Assembly (NCBI GenBank): GCA_027627685.1
Contig: CP091241.1
Location: 1,737,191 to 1,801,190, forward strand
Source: Hyphomonadaceae bacterium ML37
GTDB lineage: Bacteria > Pseudomonadota > Alphaproteobacteria > Caulobacterales > Maricaulaceae
Direction of reading: 5' to 3'
Length of the DNA: 64,000 bases
Below the pieces are notes generated by a model. That model searched no databases. It was given only the letters and a program-made list of their open reading frames with translations, and had not been told where the DNA came from. The translations under genes were made by a program, and so were the position numbers. This document shows, one piece after another, positions 7,554 to 17,779 of the stretch. The stretch's first letter is position 1. The number at the start of each line of letters is the position of its first letter.

Positions 7554-9331
7554 TCAGCCTGCGGGGGCAAGGTCTTCCAGATGCAGCTCGGCGCGCCGGC
7601 CATAGCGGTTGTCTTCGGCGCGCAGCTTGCCCGCCACGTGGAAGCGCGCCTCGCCCGGCGCCAGCACGGCCTGGCCCATCGGACCTTCTGCGGCGCGGAA
7701 CGCAATGCCCTGCAGACGCGCGCCGCCAGCAGCCTCGAAGGTCACGCGCACATGGTTGGTCCCCACCAGCTTGGCGAAGGTGCGGCGCAGGTCGGCGAAG
7801 GCGAAGCGCGGCTCCGGATTGCCCTGGCCGAAGGGCGCGGCGGCGCTCAGCGCCTCGCAAAACTCGAACGATACCGAGGCCGGATGGGCCACGGCGTCCA
7901 GCTGCAGCGTGCGCGCCTCGTGCGCGGCGGCCCATTCGCCGGCGAGCTCGGTTTCCATGAAGGCGCGCAGATCATCGATCCTGTCCGCGGCCATGGTCAG
8001 GCCGCCGGCCATGGCGTGGCCGCCGCCTGCCACCAGCAGTCCAGCCTCACGGGCGCGCGCGATCGCTGCGCCCAGATTGACGCCGGTGCAGGAGCGGCCA
8101 GACCCCTTGGCCAGGCCCGTTTCGGGATCAATGCCAATGACGATGGAGGGACGGTTGAAGCGGTCCTTCATCCGGCCTGCGGCGATGCCGATGACGCCGG
8201 GATGCCAGTGCTCCCCGGCGGCGATCAGGATGGGCGCGCTTTCGCTCACCCCCGCCGCCTCGATCTGGGCCAGCGCGCCGTCCAGCACTCCCGCCTCGAT
8301 CTCGCGGCGCTCGCCATTGAGGCGGTCGAGCTCCTGGGCGATGGCGCGGGTTTCCTGCGCGTCGTCGCTGATCAACAGGCGCGCGCCCAGATCCGACTTG
8401 CCCACCCGGCCCCCGGCATTGATTCGCGGCCCGATGAGGAAGCCCGCGTGATATACGCCCGCCGGTCCGGTCACGCCCGCCACCTCGGCCAGCGCCTTGA
8501 GGCCGGGGCGCGCCCAGGCGCTCATGACTTTGAGGCCCTGGGCCGTGACGGCGCGGTTAAAACCGGTCAGCGGCACCACGTCGCAAATCGTACCCAGAGC
8601 CGCCAGATCGGCGAAGGCCAGCAGGTCCGGCTCGGCTTTGCCCGCAAACGCGCCGCGCTTGCGCCCCTCGCGGTTCAGCGCCGCCAGCAGCACGAACACC
8701 ACGCCCGCCGCCGCCAGATGGCCGCAGCCGGACTGGTCGCCGGGCTGGTTGGGGTTCACAAGGGCGTCGGCGTCGGGCGCGGCGCCGTCCATCAGATGGT
8801 GGTCGATCACCGCCACCGGCAGGCCCATGGCCCGCGCGCCGGCCAGCGGAACCACGGCGGCCGCCCCGCAATCGAGCGTGATGACCAGACCGGCGCCCTG
8901 ATTTTTAAGCGTCTCGAACGCGGCGGTGCTGGGGCCATAGCCCTCTTCAATCCGGTCGGGAACATAGATCAGGGGCGGCTCGCTCACCGCCGACAGCCAG
9001 CGCGAGAGCTGGGCCGCCGACGTGGCGCCGTCCACATCGTAATCGGCAAACAGGGCGATGCGCACGCCCGCCTCCACCGCGTCCCAGATCAGGCGCGCAG
9101 CCGTGTCCATGCCCTTGAAGCTCGACGGGTCAGGGAAGCTGTCGCGCAGGCGCGGCGCGAGGAAGCCCGGCGCTGTGTCCGCCGTCAGGCCGCGCGCCGC
9201 CAGCAGGCGGGCCAGCGCGTCATTGGCGCCGGTCAGGCGCGCAATCTCGCCCGCCACGCGGTCGTCGGCGGGCTTGAGCGCCCAGGCGCGCCCGCCCAGC
9301 GAGCGCGTGACGCCGAACAGCGCGCCCGCGC

Positions 9332-9335
<4 letters not shown>
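7554..9335 (-). CDS. recJ: Single-stranded-DNA-specific exonuclease RecJ
   Basis: 5'-3' exonuclease acting on single-stranded DNA in recombination and mismatch repair. The DHH superfamily motifs are in order: ADYDVDGATSA, LDCGAAAVVPL, VIDHHLMDG and ALGTICDVVP. They are followed by NAGGRVGKSDLGARLL and the DHHA1 block VAGGGHAMAGGL. A C-terminal OB-like region (NHVRVTFEAAGG) follows. I start it at GTG 9335, which overlaps the glpX stop as GTGA and gives 593 residues starting VSAGALFGVTRSLGGR, a typical alphaproteobacterial RecJ N-terminus. The open frame extends upstream inside glpX, but that sequence is not RecJ-like. The coupling to glpX suggests one transcript. Confidence 0.95.
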
Positions 9336-10291
<956 letters not shown>

Positions 10292-10342
10292 GCTTGTTTC
10301 CTTGCTCATACAGGGGGCGTCAGCGCACACCGCTGGCGCCGG

Positions 10343-10657
10343 TCATTCAGGCGGCGTTCCTAGCGCGCGCTGGCGCGCGGCGTAGTCTTCGGCGGGCTCT
10401 TGCGGATCCGGCACGCTGGCGGCGGCATCGCGCACCTGCGCGCCACGCAGCAACAGCGCACGCTCCGCAGCCGCCATGGAGGCGAGCGTGCTGCGCTCCA
10501 GCACGCGCTCGGGCACATAGACGGGAGGCGTTCCGGCCTCGTCGCCGGACAGGCGCGCCAGGGTCCAGCTTTCCGACGCTGGCTGCGGCATGTCGAGGCG
10601 CACGCAACCCGAAAGGGCGGCGGCGGCGAGCGAGACGGCGAGAATTCGCAAAATCAT
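10343..10657 (-). CDS. Small lipoprotein of unknown function
   Basis: A 104-residue protein with a classic lipoprotein signal: MILRILAVSLAAAALSGC, lipobox LSGC with cysteine at residue 18. The mature part (about 87 residues) is hydrophilic and alanine- and glutamate-rich, with no domain I recognise. Start ATG 10657 has AAGG upstream. The open frame continues further upstream, but that part overlaps the divergent PHA synthase gene and is low-complexity, so it is not coding. It lies 51 bases upstream of glpX on the same strand and could share its transcript. The tail (PQEPAEDYAARQRALGTPPE) is rich in charged residues. Confidence 0.75.
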   Translation of the reverse strand: MILRILAVSLAAAALSGCVRLDMPQPASESWTLARLSGDEAGTPPVYVPERVLERSTLASMAAAERALLLRGAQVRDAAASVPDPQEPAEDYAARQRALGTPPE

Positions 10658-10750
10658 GACGCGCCTTGCGCCTCCCGGGCATTGGATGGGGCTTCGGCTT
10701 TCTATACGCTTCTGCGCATCACTGTCACCTCCCGGGAGGCGTTGCGCGCC

Positions 10751-12853
10751 ATGGCCGACAAGAAAACCCCCGCCCGCTCGGGCAAAGCCGCCCGCAGCGC
10801 GTCCGCGAAAACCCCGCAAAAGCCTGCGGCCAAGCCCGCAGCGGGGTCCGGAACGAAGCCCAAAGCGGCCGGCAAACCAGCGCCAACGCAAGGCGCAGCC
10901 CGGGCGGCCAAAGCCAAATCAGCCTTGAAAGCAGCGTCGAAGCCGAAGGCCAAAGCGGCGCCGCGCACAGCCCAAGCCCCCGGTCCCGCTGAATCGGCCC
11001 CGACCTCGCCCGCGCCGCAGCCTGCAACCGATCCGGCGGTGCAGGCGGCAGCCTCTCTCGGCCTTCTGGGCGAAGCGGATCTGGAGCGGCTGGAGACGGT
11101 GTCGCGCAATCTCATGCAGTCGGCGCTCAAGAGCCAGAAGCTGATGAGCGACGTCATGCGCCGGTCCCTCGAAGGCGATCCGTCGCTGGCGCCCAATGCC
11201 GACCCGCTGCACGCCGCGCCGGAACTGATCAAGGCCTGGGAATCGATCCTGTCCGATCCCGAATTGGTGTTGCAGGCCCAGTCCGACCTCTACCGCAGCT
11301 ATCTGGACCTGTGGTCGTCCACCAACCGGCGCATGCTGTCGGGCGAGGCGGCGGACCCCGCCATCATGCCGGAACCCGGCGACAAGCGCTGGCGCTCCAA
11401 GGCGTGGAGCGAGCATCCGGTGTTCGACGCCATCAAGCAGTCCTACCTCATCAATCAGCGCTTCATGCTGAACCTTTTGGCGGGCGCCAAAGGGCTGGAC
11501 GAGCCTGCGCGGCGCAAAGTGAATTTCGTCACCCGCCAGATGATCGACGCCATGGCGCCGACCAATTTCGCCATGACCAATCCGGACGTGATCGAGGAGA
11601 CGGTGCGCACCCGCGGCGAAAACCTCACCCGCGGCCTCAGCCAGATGATGAGCGATCTGGAGCGCGGCAACGGGCGCCTCGCCCTGTCGCAGACCGATAT
11701 GGACGGGTTTGAGGTGGGCAAGGATCTGGCGGCGACTCCGGGCGCGGTGGTCTGGCGCAATGAGGTGATGGAGCTGATCCAGTATGCGCCCGCCACAGAC
11801 ACGGTGCGCCAGCGCCCCCTCCTCATCGCGCCGCCCTGGATCAATAAATTCTACATTCTCGACATGCGCCCCAAGGGATCGATGATCCGCTGGCTCACAG
11901 AACAAGGTTTCACGGTTTTTCTGATCAGCTGGGTCAATCCGGAAGCGGATATGAAGGACGCCAGCTTCGAGGACTATATCCGCAAGGGCCTGTTCACCGC
12001 ACTGGAGGTGATCGAGACCATCACCGGCGAGCGTCAGGTGGACACGGTGGGCTATTGCATTGGCGGCACGATGCTCGGCACGGCGCTGGCGCTGATGGCG
12101 GCCGAGGGCGATGACCGCATTGCGTCAGCGACCTTCTTCGCCGCCCAGCTCGATTTCAAGCTTGCGGGCGAGCTTCTGGTCTTCATCGATCAGGAATGGT
12201 TCAGGGAGATCGAACGCCTGATGGACGCCCAGGGCGGCGTGCTGGACGGGCGCACCATGGCCGACACGTTCAACATGCTGCGCTCCAACGATCTGGTGTG
12301 GTCGTTTGTGATCAACAACTATCTGCTGGGCCGCCAGCCCCAGGCCTTCGACCTCCTCTACTGGAACGCCGACCAGACGCGCATGCCCAAGCGGCTGCAC
12401 CTGTATTATCTCGACACCTTCTACCGCCAGAACCGTCTTTCCGAAGGCAAATTGGAGATGGCGGGCCATACGCTGAACCTCAGGAACGTGACCATTCCGG
12501 TGTTCATGCAGGCAAGCAAGGAAGACCACATCGCCCCCGCCGACAGCGTCTACCGCTCGGCGCGCCTGTTTGGCGGTCCGGTGCAGTACATGATGGCGGG
12601 GTCGGGCCATATCGCCGGCGTGGTCAACCATCCCGACGCCAACAAATACCAGCACTGGGTCAACGAGGCCCTGCCGGAAACCCGCGAAGCGTGGCTCGCC
12701 GGCGCATCCGAAACCCCCGGCTCCTGGTGGCCGCATTGGAAAGCGTGGCTGCTGTCCATGAACGATGCCCAGGTCCCGGCCCGCGAGCCCGGCGGCGGGA
12801 AGGTGGAGCCGATCTGCCCCGCGCCGGGGGAGTATGTGAAGGTGAGGAGTTAG
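10751..12853 (+). CDS. phaC: Class I poly(3-hydroxyalkanoate) synthase with a basic Lys/Ala/Pro tail
   Basis: Polymerises hydroxyacyl-CoA into PHA storage granules. The alpha/beta-hydrolase core has the PHA-synthase lipase-like box GYCIGGT with catalytic Cys at about residue 436, the acid-bearing SKEDHIAP (Asp about 592) and the histidine in GSGHIAG (about 620). The PhaC N-domain block QSYLINQRF is also present. ATG 10751 starts MADKKTPARSG, with GGGAGG 11 bases upstream, giving 700 residues against about 560-600 for typical class I enzymes. The extra length is a low-complexity tail (about residues 1-98) with some 15 lysines in AKP/KAA-like units, resembling histone H1 and the PhaF granule protein. 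No phaA, phaB or phasin gene is adjacent. Confidence 0.93.
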   Translation: MADKKTPARSGKAARSASAKTPQKPAAKPAAGSGTKPKAAGKPAPTQGAARAAKAKSALKAASKPKAKAAPRTAQAPGPAESAPTSPAPQPATDPAVQAAASLGLLGEADLERLETVSRNLMQSALKSQKLMSDVMRRSLEGDPSLAPNADPLHAAPELIKAWESILSDPELVLQAQSDLYRSYLDLWSSTNRRMLSGEAADPAIMPEPGDKRWRSKAWSEHPVFDAIKQSYLINQRFMLNLLAGAKGLDEPARRKVNFVTRQMIDAMAPTNFAMTNPDVIEETVRTRGENLTRGLSQMMSDLERGNGRLALSQTDMDGFEVGKDLAATPGAVVWRNEVMELIQYAPATDTVRQRPLLIAPPWINKFYILDMRPKGSMIRWLTEQGFTVFLISWVNPEADMKDASFEDYIRKGLFTALEVIETITGERQVDTVGYCIGGTMLGTALALMAAEGDDRIASATFFAAQLDFKLAGELLVFIDQEWFREIERLMDAQGGVLDGRTMADTFNMLRSNDLVWSFVINNYLLGRQPQAFDLLYWNADQTRMPKRLHLYYLDTFYRQNRLSEGKLEMAGHTLNLRNVTIPVFMQASKEDHIAPADSVYRSARLFGGPVQYMMAGSGHIAGVVNHPDANKYQHWVNEALPETREAWLAGASETPGSWWPHWKAWLLSMNDAQVPAREPGGGKVEPICPAPGEYVKVRS

Positions 12854-12873
12854 GGGGGCGCCTGGTTGCCCGT

Positions 12874-13000
12874 CCTTGTTTTCCCGGCCGAGCGTAGCGA
12901 GAGCCGGGACCCATCCACCGGTCCTGTCCACCGCAGAGGCGGTTGGGTTTTATGGGGGATGGGTCCCGGATATTTGCTTCGCAAATTCCGGGAAAACAGG
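12874..13000. repeat. Palindromic intergenic repeat, copy 1
   Basis: A 127-base element bounded by inverted arms (CCTTGTTTTCCCGG at 12874-12887 and CCGGGAAAACAGG at 12988-13000). A nested second pair of arms reads GGGACCCATCC (12906-12916) and GGATGGGTCCC. It would fold into one long hairpin. A related copy lies at 13685-13808. No open frame fits it. It has the look of a REP- or MITE-like element, but no transposase is visible. Confidence 0.7.
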
Positions 13001-13684
13001 GAGTGGGGATGAGACGAAACAGCCCCCCTTATCCCCGCCCTCTCCCTGCGCCTGCATACTCCCCTCACTCGCCCCGCAGGCGGGGGCGCTGCCGGAGGCG
13101 TCCACAGTTGCGCGGGGCGGGGGCGGCGCCTCAAGCGGCCGGGTGACGCGCCCGGTCGCAAAAGAGCGGGCGAGGCGGCCTGGCCGCCGCCTCACGGCCT
13201 GTTCGGACGGTCAGGCGCCGGTGATGTCCGTACGGACGCGCCCGGAGGACGATTCCTCCCGCCCAGCCACTGGGCCGCGCCGCCAGTCCCCGCTGCAAGG
13301 CCCGGCCTTCGGGTCACGCCCTGCAGCCAGGGCCCGGGGGCAAGGCTCTAGGCCGCGGGGGGCGGGCGCTGAGACCAGGCATCACCGGCGGACCTGATGA
13401 TGCGTGACGCGGCGGGGTGCAATCGGCCCCGTCCACGCCCGTTCGGCAGCCAAGTCCTGCGGGGATAATCTGCGGGAGCCGACGCCCGGATAACGCCGCT
13501 GCGCGCGGCCGGTCCCGCTGGACCCGCCGGCCATACCGCCTGGCCTTGCGGCCAGGCCACAGCCACGCAGCGGTCCTTAAGGGACCTGCCGCGCGCACCC
13601 CGCCCTCCCCGCCGGCTTCAGGCCGCGCGGCGGGTCAGCGTGGGCGGATGTCACAGGGGACGGTGATCAAACCAGCACACACTG
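13001..13684. other. GC-rich non-coding segment with many short inverted repeats
   Basis: No open frame here has gene-like composition, a ribosome site or recognisable protein similarity. The DNA is very GC-rich and full of short palindromes and hairpins: GTCCGTACGGAC near 13230, CCTGGCC-TTGC-GGCCAGG near 13542-13558, and GGTCCTTAAGGGACC near 13572-13586. I looked for RNase P RNA, tmRNA and SRP RNA signatures on both strands and saw none. It lies between two copies of the palindromic repeat. Confidence 0.5.
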
Positions 13685-13808
13685 CCTTCCCGGAAGCCGC
13701 GAAGCGGCTATCCTGGACCCATCCACCGATCCTTTCCGCCGCATAGGCGGTTGAAATATATCGGGATGGCTCCCGGATATATGATGCGCAAATTCCGGGA
13801 AAACAGGG
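13685..13808. repeat. Palindromic intergenic repeat, copy 2
   Basis: A diverged copy of the element at 12874-13000. It shares the arm CCGGGAAAACAGGG, the nested pair GGACCCATCCACC / GGATGGCTCCC, and the central CCGC-AGGCGGTTG segment (here CGCATAGGCGGTTG). It stands in the same orientation as copy 1, about 0.8 kb away. It ends next to a perfect hairpin of TCCTCCCCCG-CTTG-CGGGGGAGGA (13817-13840). Confidence 0.7.
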
Positions 13809-13816
13809 GTGCTCTT

Positions 13817-13840
13817 TCCTCCCCCGCTTGCGGGGGAGGA
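13817..13840. other. Perfect 10-bp stem hairpin downstream of the GT39 gene
   Basis: TCCTCCCCCG, loop CTTG, then CGGGGGAGGA. It sits 16 bases beyond the stop of the minus-strand glycosyltransferase and could end its transcript, but no U-run follows on that strand. It may instead be part of the adjacent repeat. Confidence 0.5.
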
Positions 13841-13855
13841 TAAGGAGGGCGTCCC

Positions 13856-15559
13856 CTACTCCGCCAACCGCAGCGCAGAGCCCTCGTTCACCAGCAGCGT
13901 CATCTCCAGCTGCGTCCCCTTGACCAGGTTGTGGCCGGAGACCGTGGCGATCGTGCGCACGGTCAGGCCGCGTTCGGCGAGCGCCGCGTCAAAGCCTTCG
14001 CGTTCAATGCCATCCACGATGGCCAGGCCGCAGGCGGGGTCGCGGGTAAGGACGTCAGCCGCCGCGTCGGCAGTATCGGCGAGCAGCGCCTGCGTACCCA
14101 GATAGAAGGCGTTGGAGGGCTCGCGATAGCCCAGCGTGGCGATGGTCAGGGTCTCGCATCCTTCCAGCGAACTGACCACCCGGCCGATCCGCTCGGACGG
14201 CCACATCGGGTCGATATTCGGGATGACCACGCCGAACATGGCGGCGTAGAGCCCCGTGGCGGCCACCGCCGACGCGGTCAGGGTACGCAAAGACGGGGCG
14301 AAAACCAGCGCCAGCACGGTGATCAGGGCCAGCACCCCTGCCCCGGCAGCGATCCAGGCGGTCAGGCCAATCTCGCCGTTAAACTCGATATGACCGGCGA
14401 TGGGCAGTGCGATCAGAACGCCCGACACCACGAGCACAGCGGCGGCCACCACGCCGTGAAACACCCGCGAGCGCCAGCCCGCCAGAAGATCGCGCGCATC
14501 GCGCAAGGCCAGGCCCATCAGGATGGCGATGGCGGGGACCGTGGGCAGGATGTAGTGGGGCAGCTTGGTGGTCACCAGCTCGAACACGAGCCAGGTCGGC
14601 ACGATCCAGGCCACCAGGAACAGGATTGTCCGGTCGGCGCGGTGTCTCCACGCCGCCAGCGCCGCCAGCGCCAGCAGGGCCGCCGCAGGCCACAGCGTCA
14701 CCGGCGACAGCATGAGATGGAAGCCCAGCGGGCCGGTATGGTTCTCGGCGGCTTCAGACACCTTGCGCAGCATGGACCAGCCGACCGCTTCGGCCAGGAA
14801 AGCGCCATTGGTCACGACTGTGATGGCGATCAGCCAGGGCGCGGCGATGGCGGCTGCTGTCAGGAGGCCGAGCCCCGGCCGGATGCGCCTTAGCAATCCG
14901 AAATCGCGCGTCAGGCCGATATAGGCGGCGAGCGTCAGCGCCGTCACCATGGTGAAGATGGGGCCCTTGATCAGGATGCACGCCCCCGTCGCCGCCCACA
15001 GCGCCAGCGGCCATCCGATGAAGCGCGGCCGGATTTCCGTGACCTTCAAAGCCAGCATGGCCAGGGATATCTGCGCCAGCATGCCGAACCCGAGCAGCAG
15101 CGCGTCGGTCTTGGCGGTGCGCGCCTCCACCTGCGCCATCAGGCACACCGCCAGCACCATGCCGGCCGCCAGCCCCACACCCGGCGAAAACAGCCGCGCG
15201 CCGAGCCACCCCGTCATCAACACCGCCGCGATGATCCCGAGCAGGCTCGGCAGGCGGTGCGCCCAAATCGGCGCGTCGGCGCCGCCAAACGGGATGCTGG
15301 TGACGACCTGCGCCCAATAAGTCCCCACCGGCTGCTTGTGGCGCGCCTCGTCCTGGAAGCGGATATCGATGAAGTCGCCGGTCTCCATCATCTGCCGGCT
15401 GGCCTGGGCGTAGCGCGACTCATCGCGGTCCATGGCCGGGATGGTGAAGAAGCCGGGCAGCATGGCCGCCAGCGCCAGTACCAGGAGGCAGGCGAACGCC
15501 ACCGGATTCAGCCCGCCCTTGGCGCCGGGCGTCAGCAAGGCGGCAAAACCGGCGTTCAT
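13856..15559 (-). CDS. Glycosyltransferase family 39 (ArnT/PMT-like) membrane protein
   Basis: A 567-residue polytopic inner-membrane glycosyltransferase that takes a sugar from a polyprenyl phosphate carrier. The ArnT-type signature is in the first periplasmic loop: MDRDESRYAQASRQM, in which the acidic pair is the catalytic site. HKQPVGTYW follows. About 11-12 hydrophobic helices and a shorter soluble C-terminal domain follow. Its start overlaps the stop of the GT2 gene (ATGA, 15556-15559). The GT2/GT39 pair resembles the ArnC-ArnT logic: one enzyme loads a sugar on undecaprenyl phosphate and the other transfers it. The acceptor (lipid A, another lipid or a protein) cannot be read from the sequence. 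Confidence 0.85.
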   Translation of the reverse strand: MNAGFAALLTPGAKGGLNPVAFACLLVLALAAMLPGFFTIPAMDRDESRYAQASRQMMETGDFIDIRFQDEARHKQPVGTYWAQVVTSIPFGGADAPIWAHRLPSLLGIIAAVLMTGWLGARLFSPGVGLAAGMVLAVCLMAQVEARTAKTDALLLGFGMLAQISLAMLALKVTEIRPRFIGWPLALWAATGACILIKGPIFTMVTALTLAAYIGLTRDFGLLRRIRPGLGLLTAAAIAAPWLIAITVVTNGAFLAEAVGWSMLRKVSEAAENHTGPLGFHLMLSPVTLWPAAALLALAALAAWRHRADRTILFLVAWIVPTWLVFELVTTKLPHYILPTVPAIAILMGLALRDARDLLAGWRSRVFHGVVAAAVLVVSGVLIALPIAGHIEFNGEIGLTAWIAAGAGVLALITVLALVFAPSLRTLTASAVAATGLYAAMFGVVIPNIDPMWPSERIGRVVSSLEGCETLTIATLGYREPSNAFYLGTQALLADTADAAADVLTRDPACGLAIVDGIEREGFDAALAERGLTVRTIATVSGHNLVKGTQLEMTLLVNEGSALRLAE

Positions 15560-16329
15560 ATGTCTGACCCTTCGCGGTCGCTGCGCCCCAGCAGGAGCTG
15601 CGGTCCGGGCGTATGGGTGCGGCGCATCAGCCAGATCACACCCATCAGATCAAAAAGCCCGGCGAAAGCTCTGCCAAGATTGGTGTATTTCGACTCGCCC
15701 GCGGCCCTTGGCCGGTTGACGACCTTCACGCTGACATAGCCAAAACCCAGATGCTTGGTGAAGGCCGGGATATAGCGGTGCAGCGCGTCAAAGAAGGGCA
15801 TGGCCAGAAACAGATCGCGCACGATCAGTTTCAGCCCGCAGGCGGTGTCGGGGCAATCATCATTGAGGAGATTGCGGCGCAGGCCATTGGCCAGGCGCGA
15901 AGCGAATTTGCGGCTGTTGCCATCGGTGCGGTTGGCGCGCCAGCCCGCGACCAAAGCGCGTTCGCCCACTGTGTCGAGATCGACCTCGGCGGCCATGTCG
16001 AGAATGGAGCGCGGATCGTCCTGCCCGTCCCCGTCCATGGTGGCGACCCAGAGCGAGCGCGCGGCGATCATGCCGGTGCGCAGCGCCGCGCTCTTCCCCG
16101 AGCGTCTGGGGTGGCGGATCAGCCGGATGCGGGGGTCTTCGGCCAGCAGCGCGGAGAGCGCCTGCGCGGTGCCATCGGTGCTGCCGTCATCAATGACGAT
16201 GAAGTCCGTCTCGGGGATGGCGGCAGTGATCACATCGCGCGCCTCGCGCACCACGCCGTCAATGCTGTCGGCCTCGTTCAGGGCCGGAATCAGCACGGTC
16301 AGACCAGGGGAGGAGACGGATCGGGTCAT
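15556..16329 (-). CDS. Family 2 glycosyltransferase (polyprenyl-phosphate sugar transferase-like)
   Basis: A GT-A fold glycosyltransferase of the dolichyl-phosphate-mannose-synthase type. It shows VLIPALNEADSIDGVV, the nucleotide-binding VIDDGSTDGT, the metal-binding ATMDGDGQDDP and a C-terminal RAAGESKYTNLGRA motif (the R-GESKY block of this subfamily). A C-terminal hydrophobic segment (AFAGLFDLMGVIWLM) probably anchors it to the membrane. The start is ATG 16329 or GTG 16335; neither has a strong ribosome site. It probably makes the lipid-linked sugar used by the overlapping GT39 enzyme downstream. The acceptor carrier is presumably undecaprenyl phosphate, which is inference. Confidence 0.87.
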   Translation of the reverse strand: MTRSVSSPGLTVLIPALNEADSIDGVVREARDVITAAIPETDFIVIDDGSTDGTAQALSALLAEDPRIRLIRHPRRSGKSAALRTGMIAARSLWVATMDGDGQDDPRSILDMAAEVDLDTVGERALVAGWRANRTDGNSRKFASRLANGLRRNLLNDDCPDTACGLKLIVRDLFLAMPFFDALHRYIPAFTKHLGFGYVSVKVVNRPRAAGESKYTNLGRAFAGLFDLMGVIWLMRRTHTPGPQLLLGRSDREGSDI

Positions 16330-16454
16330 CAGCACCAGGGCTCAATGAAGGCGAAGGCGGAGGACCCCGCCCGGATTATGAGGGGTCGGCATAGCATGGG
16401 GCCTTCATCAAGGGGAGGCGCGATCTGCCGCGCGCGCACCACCAGCCGCAACGC

Positions 16455-16481
16455 AAAACGGACGGCCCGTTGGAGCCGCCC
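16455..16481 (-). terminator. Intrinsic terminator of rplM-rpsI
   Basis: On the minus strand, GGGCGGC pairs with GCCGTCC around an 8-base loop and is followed by TTTT. It lies 31 bases after the rpsI stop. Confidence 0.75.
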
Positions 16482-16511
16482 GCCTGGGTATGCGATGGAG
16501 ACAAAAAGCTT

Positions 16512-17015
16512 TTAGCGCTTGGAGAACTGGAAGCTCCGGCGGGCTTTCTTCTTGCCATACTTCTTGCGCTCGACCACGCGGCTGTCGCGGGTCAGGAAGC
16601 CGCCGGCCTTGAGCACGCCGCGCAGGGTGGGCTCGTAATAGGTCAGCGCCTTGGAGATGCCGTGACGCACCGCGCCGGCCTGGCCCGACAGGCCGCCGCC
16701 GGTGACGGTGGCGACCACGTCATACTGGTCCTTGCGCGAGGCGGCCTCGAAGGGCTGCTGGAGCAGCATGCGCAGCACGGGGCGCGCGAAATACACGGTC
16801 TGCTCGCGGCCATTGATCGTGATCTTGCCGGCGCCCGGCTTGATCCAGACGCGCGCGATGGCGTTCTTGCGCTTGCCGGTGGCGTAGGCGCGGCCGTGCT
16901 CGTCGATTTGCGGCTCGGCCAGAACCTGCTCGGACACCGCTTCGGGAACGACGGGCGAGCCGGCGTCCTGCAGAGCGGACTTCAGATCCTCGAGGGAACG
17001 GGTTTGTTCGGACAT
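16512..17015 (-). CDS. rpsI: 30S ribosomal protein S9
   Basis: S9 contacts the P-site tRNA through its C-terminal tail. The family blocks are clear: [52 protein letters not shown] and the basic end RRSFQFSKR. At 167 residues it is longer than E. coli S9 (130) because of an acidic N-terminal extension, usual in alphaproteobacteria. GGAG lies six bases before ATG 17015. It is two bases downstream of rplM on the same transcript. Confidence 0.98.
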   Translation of the reverse strand: MSEQTRSLEDLKSALQDAGSPVVPEAVSEQVLAEPQIDEHGRAYATGKRKNAIARVWIKPGAGKITINGREQTVYFARPVLRMLLQQPFEAASRKDQYDVVATVTGGGLSGQAGAVRHGISKALTYYEPTLRGVLKAGGFLTRDSRVVERKKYGKKKARRSFQFSKR

Positions 17016-17017
17016 GA

Positions 17018-17482
17018 TCAGCTCCGCGCGTTCTTGGCGTTCAGGGATTTGAAGTCGAGGACTTCAGGGGTCTGCGCCTGGTGCGGATGCTCTCCGCCGG
17101 CATAGACGCGCAGCTTGGAGAACTGGGCGCGCGCCAGCGGGCTTTCCTTGGGCAGCATGCGCTTGACGGCCTGCTCGACCACGCGCTCGGGGAAACGGCC
17201 CTCCAGAATGCGGCGGGGCGAGGTTTCCTTGATGCCGCCCGGGTGGCCGGTGTGCCGGTAATACCGCTTGTTCGCGAACTTGCGGCCGGTGAACACCACT
17301 TTCTCGGCATTGATGACGATCACATGATCGCCGGTGTCGATATGCGGCGTAAAATCAGGGCGGTGCTTGCCGCGCAGACGGGTCGCGATGAACGCGGCGA
17401 GACGGCCGACAATGGCGCCCTCCGCATCGATCACGATCCATTTGTGCTCGACGTCCGCTGGCTTGGCGGTAAAGGTCTTCAT
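17018..17482 (-). CDS. rplM: 50S ribosomal protein L13
   Basis: An early-assembly large-subunit protein. It shows [42 protein letters not shown] and [17 protein letters not shown] 17482 ([15 protein letters not shown]) gives 154 residues. An upstream in-frame start exists but lacks family similarity. GAGG lies eight bases upstream. It is the first gene of the rplM-rpsI operon, with a good sigma-70-like promoter at 17549-17577. Confidence 0.98.
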   Translation of the reverse strand: MKTFTAKPADVEHKWIVIDAEGAIVGRLAAFIATRLRGKHRPDFTPHIDTGDHVIVINAEKVVFTGRKFANKRYYRHTGHPGGIKETSPRRILEGRFPERVVEQAVKRMLPKESPLARAQFSKLRVYAGGEHPHQAQTPEVLDFKSLNAKNARS

Positions 17483-17548
17483 AACAGGAGCCTCAGAAAA
17501 CAGACTTGACCCGCGCTTCGGGACCATCCCGAACGCGATCTGGCGCGG

Positions 17549-17577
17549 TCTCTACGCGCGCCTTGCATTCGCGTCAA
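17549..17577 (-). promoter_or_regulatory. Putative sigma-70 promoter of rplM-rpsI
   Basis: On the minus strand, TTGACG (17577-17572) is separated by exactly 17 bases from TAGAGA (17554-17549), about 67 bases before the rplM start. Confidence 0.55.
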
Positions 17578-17779
17578 TAGGCCTTGTGAAACAGGTTTGA
17601 ATTCAGGCGCTTGGAAATAAGGTATTCTGATACCGCACATTTTGAGGGCTGACGACCGCCCCTCGTCTGGCCCCTGACGCGAGATACATCGAGCATGTGA
17701 CGGCGCGCCAGCCGCCATGTACCATTGCACCCCTGTCAGCCCGTCCCCGCACGGGCGCTTTGAGCCGAGATATCTGATC

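Noticed and set aside
10400-10750. An upstream extension of the PHA synthase frame
   Set aside because: The added residues overlap the divergent lipoprotein gene and have shadow-frame composition. ATG 10751 has a ribosome site and starts the protein-like sequence.
12876-13397. Open frames inside the 12854-13855 intergenic region
   Set aside because: Short, Arg/Pro/Gly-rich frames over palindromes, with no start signals and no recognisable protein. Non-coding is more likely.
13001-13684. RNase P RNA, tmRNA or SRP RNA in the structured intergenic DNA
   Set aside because: None of the conserved signature strings could be found on either strand.
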